NCBI RefSeq assembly: GCF_933775445.1
Contig: NC_065878.1
Location: 9,187,395 to 9,251,394, forward strand
Source: Argentina anserina
Taxonomy: Eukaryota; Streptophyta; Magnoliopsida; Rosales; Rosaceae
Direction: 5' to 3'
DNA length: 64,000 bases
In this document: piece after piece, positions 47,882 through 58,764 of the stretch
How the letters are laid out: each line of letters opens with the position of its first letter
Position numbering within the stretch: the stretch's first letter is position 1
Notes under the pieces: model-generated
Databases searched by the model: none
Seen by the model: the letters and a program-made list of their open reading frames with translations, nothing else
Told to the model about the DNA's origin: nothing
Translations under genes and position numbers: made by a program

Positions 47882-50800
47882 ATGGGTTCTTGTGTCTGCT
47901 TACGTCAGCACTTATGCTACGGCGGTGGTTTGAGCGGTGCATTTCAACGAAGGGGTCTTTGTACTCTGTTTGGGAAAGCGTCGTCGTATTATGAGTGTGA
48001 CAGAAACAGAACAAGAAGAAGAAGAAGAGTGGAGGCCTCTGTTTCTACTGGGTTGGAGGAACGAGAGCTGAGGAGCCCCGACATTGTGGCCTTGGAATAT
48101 GCTGATCTTAATCTCAACCACAATGTTACCCAGGTCTAAACTGAACTAGAGATTGTCTTTAATGTTGTTGATAGGGTTCAAAGTTTGTATCTTTGAAGTA
48201 AAGCTCGTGTTTTTCTTGTTGTGTTTGAATTGCAGGAACTGGGTCATGTGAGAATCAGGCAACATGTGAACCCTCTTAGCTCTTCATTAGCTGTATGTCA
48301 CTCTCAGGGTCTCTTCTTCTTGTTGACTCTTATGGACATGTGGATAAAGTTTGTTTAGCTGCAGATGATAGGTCTAATGTGATTTTGGATAATAGTTTAC
48401 CTACTGAGGCATTAATAAGCTTTTGTTGTTAATATCGGGTAGGTGCCGGTGGAAGTGCCTGATTGGAATCAAGTGTTCAAGGACCCAACATTGCCGCTTA
48501 TGGTGGACATTGGAAGTGGTACAGTTTCTTATTTCTTTACTAATGGACCCTCTCTCTCTCTCTCTCTCTGATGTTAATCTGTAGCTGTTAGTCCTAGTGC
48601 TTCTGGATTATGAGCAACTAATCTTTTGTTTCAATTTTGTTTGTTTAACACAATGAGAAGAATCACAAGTTTGCTAATGGAATCGGCCATTTCTTTGGGA
48701 TTTTAGAGTTTGTTACTTTGATCTCGGCAGCCGTTGAACACTTTTAAACTTATGAACCTTCAACTGTGTGCTATGTATGTGATCAGATTCAACATTTGTA
48801 TGTCTATGTAAAGAAGTTGGAATTAAGTTAAATGAATTGTTAGGGTCTGTTTAGTGTACAAGTCAATATGAAGGATTCTAATAGATGCGCTGACTTTCAT
48901 TATCCACAGCTCTTGATTAACCATATTTATGAGTTTGTAGTAATATGACAGATTTTTGGAGACTTGCTTCCTTTTGTTTTTTTAGCACTTGTGTAATATT
49001 GTTCGACTTTATTAATAAAGATGAACAACTAATAGATATAAAAGTTATGGTTTTATGGAAAATGCTAACCATGTATCAGAAGTAGAGCTTAATGGCAAAT
49101 CATAGAGCACAATACTTATTTACCAACCATGTAGCATGCCTCATATCAGATGTTGATCATGTAGTATGAACCCTTTAGTAGAAAATAGTTTATTATGTCA
49201 AAAATACAGTTCCTTCTAACAGAGATGTCATTGAAGTTAGAGTTGAAACTGAAAGAGCCAAGTTAAGTTAACTTTATTAATCATCCACTAAGCTTTTATT
49301 TAAAGAAGGGAATACTCCTTCTTAGGATAAATATGGTCATGAGTCTGAGTTGGACATCATTTCAAAAGTACAGAACTTCACATAGATTGATGGAACTTAG
49401 CATATATGATTCCAAATCTTTTGCGATTTGTCATAATGTTTGTCATCCTTTTGGTCATGTGCTGAGACTGAGAAAAAGGTACTCTTGTTGTTGGCTTCAT
49501 CCTGGGCTTCTGTCTTTTCACCGATATTTTAAGATGTATTGTTCAGCTTCTTAGAATTATGCTTTGCGTTGTGGTATGCTGTTGTCTTTTTTCATGCCAC
49601 ATTGCCACCTCTATCAGTTTTTGGTATGTAGCTCTCTTTTAAGTTGTCATGCTGAAGTAGTGAAAAGCGTAGCTGTGACCGTGAACATCCTTAATATTGT
49701 AAGGCCTTGAATAGATGTCTGTGTTTGGTAAATAGGTGGATGAGGTACATGTATAGCCATAGTACATGATCTACTATTAGTAGTTTATAAGCACTTTCTT
49801 GAGTGTTCATAAAATCCATTATGCCATTTTGGGCATTATATTCTTGATTAGCTGATGAGGGTTTTTGTTTCCTGTCAAAATTAATAACTGATGAGGGTTG
49901 TGATGAGGACAATTCAGAAAACAGCATGTATGCACATTTAATCTTATATAAAAATATCACATACAAATGTAATGTTGTATGAAATATATGTAATTCTCGA
50001 AAATTGAGGCTTCTTTGATTTCTTTAAAGGTGAAGACATGAAGTAATGATTCAGTTCTGAGCTTACATTTAAGCAAACAAGAATTGTATAAGCTCAGTTT
50101 CAGAATTTTGGTGGATTTTAGAAGAAATTTAAACAACAATGCTGAAAGCGACATATTATGATTGCTGGTTTTGTTAGAAAGAATCAGCTTGGGTTCAAGA
50201 TTGGGTGATGGGAGATGGAAGCTGGCATTGTCTAGTTCCTTCTCCTTCAATTCCTTCCACAGATTTATGATTGATGATCTTTCAAAACAATTCAGTCTTG
50301 CATATTTTATCTGCAAATATATGCTTCATTGAAGGTCAAGGTTTTAGGTTAGTTGGTACTTGGTACAACACATGTCATTTGAAAAGACGGGACAGTCAAT
50401 CATGGATCTGTGCATTGTAAAGTTGCTTCTTTTCAACAGAAGTTGTTATTAGGGAGGCTATGGTGAGTTGGGAGACCACAGCAGGGAGCCTCACCAATTG
50501 CTTTTGGCTAGGAGAAGAAGGCAATGTTCTTTTGGATTTGCCGTGTGCTGCCTATCATTTGGCTGTCTGGATGGAAAGATGTAGAAGGATACATAGGCAC
50601 CTCAGTGGGGGAACTTTTGGGAGACTAATATTCTGATAACTATTTTGGTCTTCTGTATTGGCTGAAGACAATTTCTCATATTTTGCCTAGATTGGTGGCA
50701 GCAGTATGCCAGAGTTATCGTTGTTTCTTGGGTTGGTATGTCCGAACCCTCGCTACTGATGATGTGCTTTCTTTGCCTTCTGTTGCAGACCTGCTATTGA

Positions 50801-53614
50801 TCAATTGAATAGTTGTATCCTATTTATTTAAGAAAGAATCATGCCTCCTAAAGCATAATATTATGTTTGTGTCTGTTTACATTTTCTAAAACAATAGTTA
50901 CTTCTGGATCTTATATTAATTTAAACAATGTGTATGGTCTTTTGTTTCACACAGGAAAACAAAGTAAAGAAGCCTTTGTTTTTCATGTTCTGTGAAATTT
51001 ATCTATGGCCATATTTGGTATAGGAATTTGAACTTTTCCATTGATGTTGCAAGTTTCTTTATATCATCCTTGTTACAGAGAGAAAGAGAGGACTTATTTC
51101 CTGTCAGTAATATATTATTGATCTAACTGTGTCATATTATCAGGTAGTGGTAGATTTCTCATGTGGCTGGCGAAAAGAAACTTGGTTGTGAGGAATCATT
51201 TGGGACTGGAAATACGGCCAAAAGTACGGGAAGACTCCTTGGCCTCATTTTGATACACTGTTCTGATTAAATTGATGTATAACTACTTCATCCTAATTCC
51301 TCGTATTCTCGACAACCCTAATTCCTTCTTGTTTCAATTCAATAATACCACTTTATTTGAAGGTACTAATGTACTTGTTTCCTGCCGCAGCTTGTCAAAC
51401 GTGCGGATGTCTGGGTTAAGGAACTCAGTCTTAGCAATATGTGAGGTCCTTTTTCTTTTTAGAATAATATATGAGGTCCTTTGATCATTTAAATGTTGAA
51501 ATTTAGCTACTAATATATTAGATATAACTCATTGCTGACATTTATGTATGCAAATGCCACCACCACTGTTTTTTTAATCATCTATTAGCTACTAATATAT
51601 TAAGCGTAACTAAGCTTAACTCAATGCAGACGTTTTATGTATGCGAATGCCACAACTACTTTTAATCAACTGGTGTCTTCCTACCCCGGACCACTGATGC
51701 TTGTTTCAATCCTGGTGAGATCATCTGTCACACTGAAACAGTTTAATGACAACTATGTAGTGTTTAAAAATGTTCATTACTGTAATAAAAAGTGGCTGCA
51801 GTACCATCATTTAATTGAATTCATTGCTCAATTTTTATATGCAGTGCCCAGATCCATATTTTAAGAGAAAGCATCACAAGAGACGGGTGTTACAGAAACC
51901 TTTGGCAGATCTGATTGTGCATAAGTTAGCTCCCAGCGGACAGGTTTGTCAACTGTACAATATGACAAATAATGACACATCTTCAATTTTATGAAAAGTG
52001 GCCATTAGGTCTTTTACTCGTGTTGGTCTGGAAGGGTATCTATTACTTGTGAGTTTTCCAGTTCCAGATTTGGTTAGACATTGCTCTGTTCTGTTTTTAC
52101 TATTGTTCTTTAACTGTTGACTCCTCGTCCACTGATATTGTAGTTGCGCTGTTTCGTTTTAGTTTTAATGAAAGATTGGTGAGGGCTTGAGTTCATATGT
52201 ATGGAGCAGTAGAGCTACTCTAGTACTCTTTTCAAAATCGATATCTGTCCTTTTGTCATGACTTTGATTGTTTATCACTTCCATGCAGATATACCTTATG
52301 TAGATCCTATTTCTCATGCATAAATCAGATGATCAAAAGGATGATACCTTTGATCTAGGTAAATGTATTTAAAGTGAACACATTTATAGTTCAGGTAGAA
52401 TGCTGGGTTTGGGAGAGGTCTGTAGGATTGAATCTTCCTAACCCACAATCAAATGAAAAGAAAATAAATCTGCGCTCATAGAAGATAGAGGAAACCATAG
52501 TTGGTTCTATCAAAAAAAAATCCTCTAGAGTGAGTGTAACGCAATACATGCTTACACTAACCACACAAACAAAACTTTGAGTATCACAATATTTTTAAAA
52601 TGTTTGGCATCCTCCTTAGGATTGCCAAATATGTGACATGCTTATCGTACCCAAATTAAATTATGTTGTAGTACTCTGAGTCCAAATGAGAGTGTCAGTC
52701 CAATATCGTATACCATTTGTCATCAGTCAAGTTAGCAGGCACTTATAAGTTGTAACCATATTATTGTTGCAGGTTGTGTTTACCAAGTATGACATGACTT
52801 TATGCTCTACTCGAGTTCCATTTCTGTAATCATTATTAGGGCCACCATTAGTGACTAGTCATTTTCTGTATCATGTGGATTGATGTCATCCCTTAACAAG
52901 GACTAGGAGGCACTAGTGTAGGGATTTGACTGGGATATCGTGGGGTAAACCATGTTTGTTTCTGTGTGGAGCGTGACTACGTGCTTGTGGGTTTTGAATC
53001 TCATTGATTGACTCGTGATATTTTCCATTGTATTAGGGATTACAATTAGGATCTAATGATCTATTTAAATACCTAATCCGTCTGTGTGAAGATCATGTCC
53101 TGGTGACCCTACCAATCTGCAATAGAGAATGATAATATTCAAGCTCTATTTCTTAGAAAACAAATTATCAAAAGGATTAAAAAAAATAAGATACATATAC
53201 ACACGCACTAGGAATCTCAACTTCCTACTAGTAAATGTGTGTGCACCTTTTATCTTATATCTTTCAAGTTTCAATGATTTTGCTTTCTCATCCGATATGT
53301 GTCTTCTGTTGAAGAAATGATTCTTTATGTCATGAACTCACCTGAAGCCTTCAGTTATATATCTATCTAATATTATGTCCATGCAGGTGTTCATACAATC
53401 CGATGTGCTGGATGTTGCGCTTGAGATGAGAAACCAATTTGATTCTCTGCCTCATGTTCTGAAGCACATAGATGAAATTGACGCCGGCGTGTTATGTGAC
53501 AGTGAGGGATGGTTATTGAGTAATCCAATGGGAATAAGGACGGAAAGAGAAATTCATGCGGAATTGGAAGGCGCAAAAATCTATAGGAGAGTGTACCAGA
53601 AGCAAGCGCTGTAG
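47882..53614 (+). CDS. tRNA (guanine-N7)-methyltransferase, TrmB type
   Basis: Transfers methyl from S-adenosylmethionine to N7 of G46 in tRNA variable loops. Exons: 47882-48133, 48236-48292, 48443-48518, 51144-51223, 51391-51440, 51630-51714, 51845-51943, 53387-53614; 927 bp, 308 aa, all phases consistent. The N-terminal ~55 residues are Arg/Ser-rich (chloroplast transit-like) and extend beyond bacterial TrmB. The SAM motif I is VDIGSGSGRFL (124-134), with LGLEIRPK (148-155) as the acidic motif. The family signature PDPYFKRKHHKRR covers 202-214, and C-terminal TEREIHAELEGAKIYR matches the TrmB end. Intron 3 is 2.6 kb. Both splice sites of intron 5 have decayed duplicates beside them. Likely acts in plastids, by inference. 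Confidence 0.93.
51436..51482 (+). repeat. 30-bp duplication covering the exon 5 donor
   Basis: AATATGTGAGGTCCTTT (51436-51452) includes the donor AT|GTGAGG of exon 5. AATATATGAGGTCCTTT (51466-51482) repeats it with the GT changed to AT. The 13 nt between, TTCTTTTTAGAAT, read as an A-tail in complement, so this may be a small minus-strand retroposition scar rather than a plain tandem duplication. Confidence 0.75.
51504..51668 (+). repeat. Tandem duplication of the exon 6 acceptor region
   Basis: Intron sequence TAGCTACTAATATATTA occurs at 51504 and 51586. The exon 6 start, TTTATGTATGCGAATGCCAC near 51634, is echoed at 51541 as TTTATGTATGCAAATGCCAC. The upstream copy has CTGACA where the real acceptor has GCAGAC, so its AG is lost and it is a dead exon copy. 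Confidence 0.8.
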
Positions 53615-53751
53615 GCGTTGAATGAAATGTGATCTCAAGATGGCTGAGTCTTTGTATTTTGCTTTGATCACTCAGATTGTATCCAAAATAGCAGACTTCA
53701 CCGGAAACTTTCCATTGAAGAAAAGCTCCTAATGAATACACAACATTTCTC

Positions 53752-54185
53752 ACTTTTTTTTTGTGGTCAAAAGGAATGAATGAACTTCATTGATGTAGAA
53801 TATGACACTCAGAGGTTATAATTGCCACCACATTTGGGGGAGGAAAACTATCAGAACCGAATTCTAGCATTCGGAGCTAATGTATGGGCAATTGAATTAC
53901 TTCACGAAGGTCTGCCATAAGAAAGCCTAGAATCGGACTAGTCAAGAGAACAAGTACTGAGCCTTATCCAATACTTACAATCCGATTCGATGACTAATGG
54001 AGCATTTCCTGTGTATTGGCAATATAAACACCTGCAATATAGCAAGTAGTTCAGCATGTCTAGCATGTACAGCTCAATGGGCACAATTTCCTCAGCCAAT
54101 TTGACTATTATTCCAAAGTCCAAACCTTTGCTTTCAGTTCTTCCATATAGCCCACACAAACATTAACATGGCATCAAAATTCAAA
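53752..54185 (-). mobile_element. LINE 3' fragment (RNase H remnant)
   Basis: In complement the fragment ends CCTTTTGACCAC followed by nine A, a plant L1-type tail. Upstream the minus frame contains PLVIESDCKYWIRL (about 53965-54005), which resembles the RNase H segment carried by plant LINEs, interrupted by stops. It lies about 140 bp beyond the methyltransferase stop codon. The 5' end is truncated and not precisely placed. Confidence 0.65.
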
Positions 54186-55769
54186 AGTGGAAGGAGACTG
54201 AGCATGAGAGATAACCAACCAGTCAATTCATCGGTTCGATTACTCGACATCAATATTTAACCTTGTAAGCATCGTTAGTAGTATAAAGCAAGAGGGTATC
54301 GTTCACAAACCGGGGATCAAGTCAGGGCATAGAATCACAAACATTTAACAACGAATTCATAGGAGTTTAAGGATTTTGAGATATAGGTTTGGACTTCAAA
54401 GATAAAAAGAGAAAATAAAACCTAAACTAATATATAGATGTGATCAACCAACCAACACACAAACCATCACCAAAACAATTCATATAAAGAAACCGAAAAC
54501 AAGTTCTAGTTCTCCTTTTAGAATCATGCCGAGACTTACTCATGAACAACTAGGGTTAGATCATGCATTTAGGGTTCTAAGCAGTAACCTAAACACATAG
54601 ACATTTAACACATTCGATTCATTCCAAGCAGTCTTAATCGAAATCTAACATGTTCATCCTATCATGTAATTCCAACGTCATACACATTGAATTCATCAAG
54701 CATGTCACCTACTTAACCAACAATCATGAATTCGAAACTTACATAGAATATAATAGACATGTTCATAGCATAAGTCTTTAATCCAAAAACCTAAATGTCA
54801 TGCTACAAGCGTATACATAACATAAAGATATCAAAATCACTCAAAGATAGTACACGGCAGAAAACCAAAAATCATAAAACCAAAACTTGATATCGCAACT
54901 TTATATAAATTGAATCAAGTAACTATTTCATAGACAAAATCGAAACAAGGTTACAATATCCAAATCACATACACAACCAAGAACAAGAAAACCAAAACCG
55001 AAATAACATAGAGAGAATCATGGTTACACTTTATCAATCAAGCGATCCTACAAGGTGTAGCCATGACTTTCTAAGGGAATGAAACTTCTTCACAAGCGTG
55101 CTTGAAGCTAAGGTTGATGGTGGAGAATGGTGGAATCGGTTTTAGGATTTCTTGGAATGGTGAGTATGAAATTCGGTAGAGCTTTGGCTAGTATGTGCGC
55201 AAAGTTGATGATGCTTGAACAATGAGGTTGTGCCTCTATATATAGGAGTCAATAAAGCCTTCATGCCATCCCAATTAGGAGATAGAATCGGACTGGGAAG
55301 CTGAAATCTTCTTTGATATGGAATTTGATTCATGTACTCCAAATCCAACTTGATGTAGGAAACCAAATCCAATTGGGAAACACATAGGCTGCACGACATC
55401 TCTCCTTCTTCAACTAAGAAATTGCTAGGCCGGCCTCTCATCTCCTCATCCAACTCGGACATGACTTCCTTGTTTCACTAGGATTGCATCACGGCATCAC
55501 TACTCCTTGTCCAAATATGATTTGTCTTTCCTAAAAAGAAATCGACGATTAAGGAATATGAAAGAATGAAAATAGGAAAGTAGAGTCCTAGTCGAGTAAG
55601 GAATCCTAGCTCAATAAAGATTTCATCATCAAATTATTCAAATTCGGCATAGCTCTACTAAAACACACAAATGAAAAATATGAGCCTAAAACAACTAAAT
55701 AAGAAGTAACACAACATAAGAATAAAACATATATATATTAAGAATATCACACTTTGTGCTCATATCACC
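54186..55769 (-). other. LTR-retrotransposon LTR/UTR-like sequence
   Basis: Non-coding. In complement it has a TATA-like CTATATATAGAGG (about 55235-55248) and a phrase around GTGAACGATACCCTCTTGC (about 54296-54314), a style of sequence I associate with untranslated regions of plant LTR elements. No paired LTR was found. Minus ORF 55142-55462 is probably fortuitous. Confidence 0.4.
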
Positions 55770-57830
55770 AATTTCGGACAATCTCGCCGTGATGCCTGCC
55801 CGAGTCTCCCCACTTCTATAATCAGAGCTTTTCTTGGCCGTCTTGTGGGCCCTCTCGGTCGCGACATCTTCTTAACCCCTCTTCAGCCCTTGCTCCGAGC
55901 TGCCCTCCACCCATCTTGAGTCGTCCTCCACATCGATCAACTCCAATAGAGGGACCGGACACAATACGATTGATGAGGGGTCCACCAATTGTTCTGGCCG
56001 AATGGCCGAACCTTCCACCGTAAGCGTTACCTTAGGACCTTTCTCCGGAGTCGCCTCCTCTACCTCCACATCCTCACAGAACACTCATTTATCTCTCCTT
56101 CGCCTCCTCCTCCAGCTCCACCACTGCAACCATCTCTTATTCCTCTTCCCTCTCAACATCAACATGGATTTCTTGCGGCTCCTCAGTGCGAGTAACTCCC
56201 CAGTAGGCAGCAACCTCGGCCAGGAGAGCACCATACTCATCCCGGGGAAGCAGAATCCGGAAGAAACTAGTGTTGTCAAGGTCCTTTGGCCACAACAAAA
56301 TCCCTTTCCCAGTCGTGGGATTAATATCCCCACTCTACACCGTGATAACTTCCTTTTCCAGTACCTGAAACACCTCCTCGTCCATGGTATTGTCTACATG
56401 CCCCGCTTATTCCTCTATGGCATCACGCTAACCACCGGAGCCGCTGCACAAGAAAAGTTTTAGTTAACCTGGGGCCAACCCCGTGAAACAGCGAATAAGA
56501 GCGAACAAAGCACAACTTACCAGATATCACCCCCATCTGGTAGTGTCCGTACACGGCAAAACAACACAACCGATACAAACTCCGGGAAATGGCGGGAAGG
56601 CACGAATGCACCTCACCAACCGTTTATCCATCTCCGGTGTGAGAATTGTTGCCATAGATACTACAATACCTGCTGGATGTTTGTTAAAAAAAAAGTTGGG
56701 GGGGGGGGGCAGACCCGGGGAAATTGTCAGACCAGATACTCACAAATAGGCTGGAAGTTCCCGGGGACTTAGAAACAAGTGTCCCTCCCCTGCCATGGAC
56801 CTTCGACAATGAAAACCCGGTCCCGCCACTAGTCTGGCGTGTAGTTAGGGCAGTCATTCACGAGAGGCGAGAACTTCCACATTCGCATAATCAAATTCAC
56901 ATAGCTTTTGCTCCCCGCTTTGTTATTGTACTTCAACATCCAGCAAGTAAGGAACTCTCGCCAACTCGGCTTCTATTGCCTAAGTGCCATAAAAATGACG
57001 TCATTCCCGAGCAGCTGCCTCCACATGTTCGGCGTCACTTTCTCTGTCACCACGTTCAGGCAAGACAACATGTATTTCACATTGTTGGGAGACGAGAACG
57101 TTAGTTCGCATGCCATAGAAAACTCCAATATGCAGCAAGACCCCGGTGTCGGGTCATGTGTCATCTCACCCTCCGCCAACGGGCGCAAGATAATATCCTT
57201 CGACACTTTGAACAAAGTCCAGATCGCCGCCAACTTCTCCGAGATGGCGCACGCTCCGGGTGGATTGATCACTTGGTCACCCAAGTAGTATTGATTCTCC
57301 GCTCCAGTCGCCTCGGTTCTCGCATCTCTTCTTTCTACCATATCTTTTATAACATGCACCAAAAGGCCTAACGGGTTATTTGCTGACCCCGCATCACTTA
57401 ACAGGGACAAACTCCCTGAAACGCCCCCTCCCAAATTGAGAGTTTGATCCGGCGTGCTCGAACCTGGTTAGTCGAGGTCGAAACCTCACCTCCCTTGTTC
57501 CAAGACACTCTAGTCGATTTTTCCATTGCTAAAACCCCCCAATATAAACAGTCAGCCCAAAACCACCAAATCCGGCTCGGACAAAACACAAACCCAAAAA
57601 AGAGACCGAAAAATACCTTGAATTGCTGAAATCAGAGTAGTTTGTCAATTTTTGCAGTTGCAAACACCGAAAATCTTCTAGCTTCGATTTGGACTCTAAT
57701 GAGTTTCTTCTTTTATCTCTTTACCTCATTTTCTCTCAGCTAAAAAATCCTCACAAAATGTAAGTGCAAACACCATTGTTACCTCCCTCTATATATAGAC
57801 ACCAAATTGATCCGAGCTGTGAATTCAAAC
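55770..57830 (-). pseudogene. Broken gag-like transposon gene
   Basis: Minus-strand unit with a TATA-like TCTATATATAGAGGG (about 57789-57803 in complement) and a start near 57530 (MEKSTRVSWNKGGEVSTSTN). One frameshift near 57435 moves the reading into a longer frame (57434-56973; PPGACAISEKLAAIW, then VTPNMWRQLLGNDVIFMALR). After a stop, further coding-like text follows (WREFLTCWMLKYNN, then RVFIVEGPW). The layout resembles the PF04195-type putative gypsy transposon proteins of plants; this is tentative. The 55872-56084 ORF may be its acidic C-terminal part. A 12-base poly(G) lies at 56698-56709. Confidence 0.5.
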
Positions 57831-58580
57831 AGTCCCAAACTGCTCGATGAACGCCACATGCCTCACTAACGTTTGACCTCTTGGTTTCACAAACCCACGC
57901 GCTGAACGCACTCGCAACTCCCTATAAACTCTGCCGTTTAAAAACCCACTCAGTGTCCCAGGCATTAATCATGACTGATAACGTCACCAACACCTTAATT
58001 CTCCCGGGCCCACTACCATGTCCCTTGTATTAAATACCAGACTCCCGGGACGAGCTGGCCTTTGACTTTGACCCCGGTTTTTGTGCAGGTTAAACAGACT
58101 AGAGATTGAATACAAGCTGTGTGAACAAGACTCCTAGATTTTGTACCTGCAACACTAAGAATAGAAAATGGTCTATACATTTGATAAAAAAAATTAGTCT
58201 ATACATTTAATCCTCCATGCAGAGCCTTATTTGAACTTGGTCTAATTTGATGAATCTCCCAAGTTATATGGTAGTAGCAACCGGATATGTGTTGCACATG
58301 GATGCGGCTCCATTCGTGTTGTGATCATGAGCTTCGACATTTTCCCCCATGTGCGATTGTGAGACTGTGCGGTTTTTTACCCCCTCTTTGGTGCATGACG
58401 CTGCACTTAGGCATTTATATTTATTATTCTTTTCCTTATTAATTTGTAATATTAATTATTGTTGATTTCTTTTACTAATGTAAATTTTAAGCATGCCATC
58501 TGTGATTTAGGAACTTTATAATATTAATGAAGCTGTTGATACCAAATGAGAGCTTCTAGTTATAGTGGTAGAGATATACT
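57831..58580. other. Transposon flank and spacer
   Basis: Upstream of the gag-like unit is GC-rich sequence (to about 58090) that may be its LTR, then AT-rich spacer with a retroposition scar at 58171-58208. No gene supported. Confidence 0.4.
58171..58208 (+). mobile_element. Tail-only retroposition scar, 12-bp TSD
   Basis: GTCTATACATTT at 58171-58182 and 58197-58208 flanks GATAAAAAAAATTA (14 nt). It has the same architecture as the scars at 36265 and 44318. Confidence 0.6.
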
Positions 58581-58764
58581 TGTTTCAGGATGAAATAATT
58601 GTGTATTATTGAATGATATGGGGGCCTATATATAGGCATTACAAAACCACAATCCCGTAGGATTCGGAGTCCTAATCTATTACGGAGATGCTAATCTATC
58701 TCCTAACAGGAAACCTATTAGGCTAAGAAACACACAAGGGTAGAATAGTAATTCTCCCGGAACA
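58581..58764 (-). repeat. Copia-type LTR (3' LTR of copy B)
   Basis: In complement it starts TGTTCCGGGAGAATTACTAT, as in the solo LTR at 11491. The far end (TGTTTCAGGATGAAATAATT on the plus strand) is shorter and diverged. Immediately upstream on the minus strand is the polypurine tract AAGGGGGAA (58765-58773 in complement), so this is the 3' LTR. Confidence 0.82.

Noticed and set aside
56002..57288. Plus ORFs of 153, 126 and 126 codons
   Set aside because: Antisense to the gag-like unit, whose minus frames carry the more protein-like composition.
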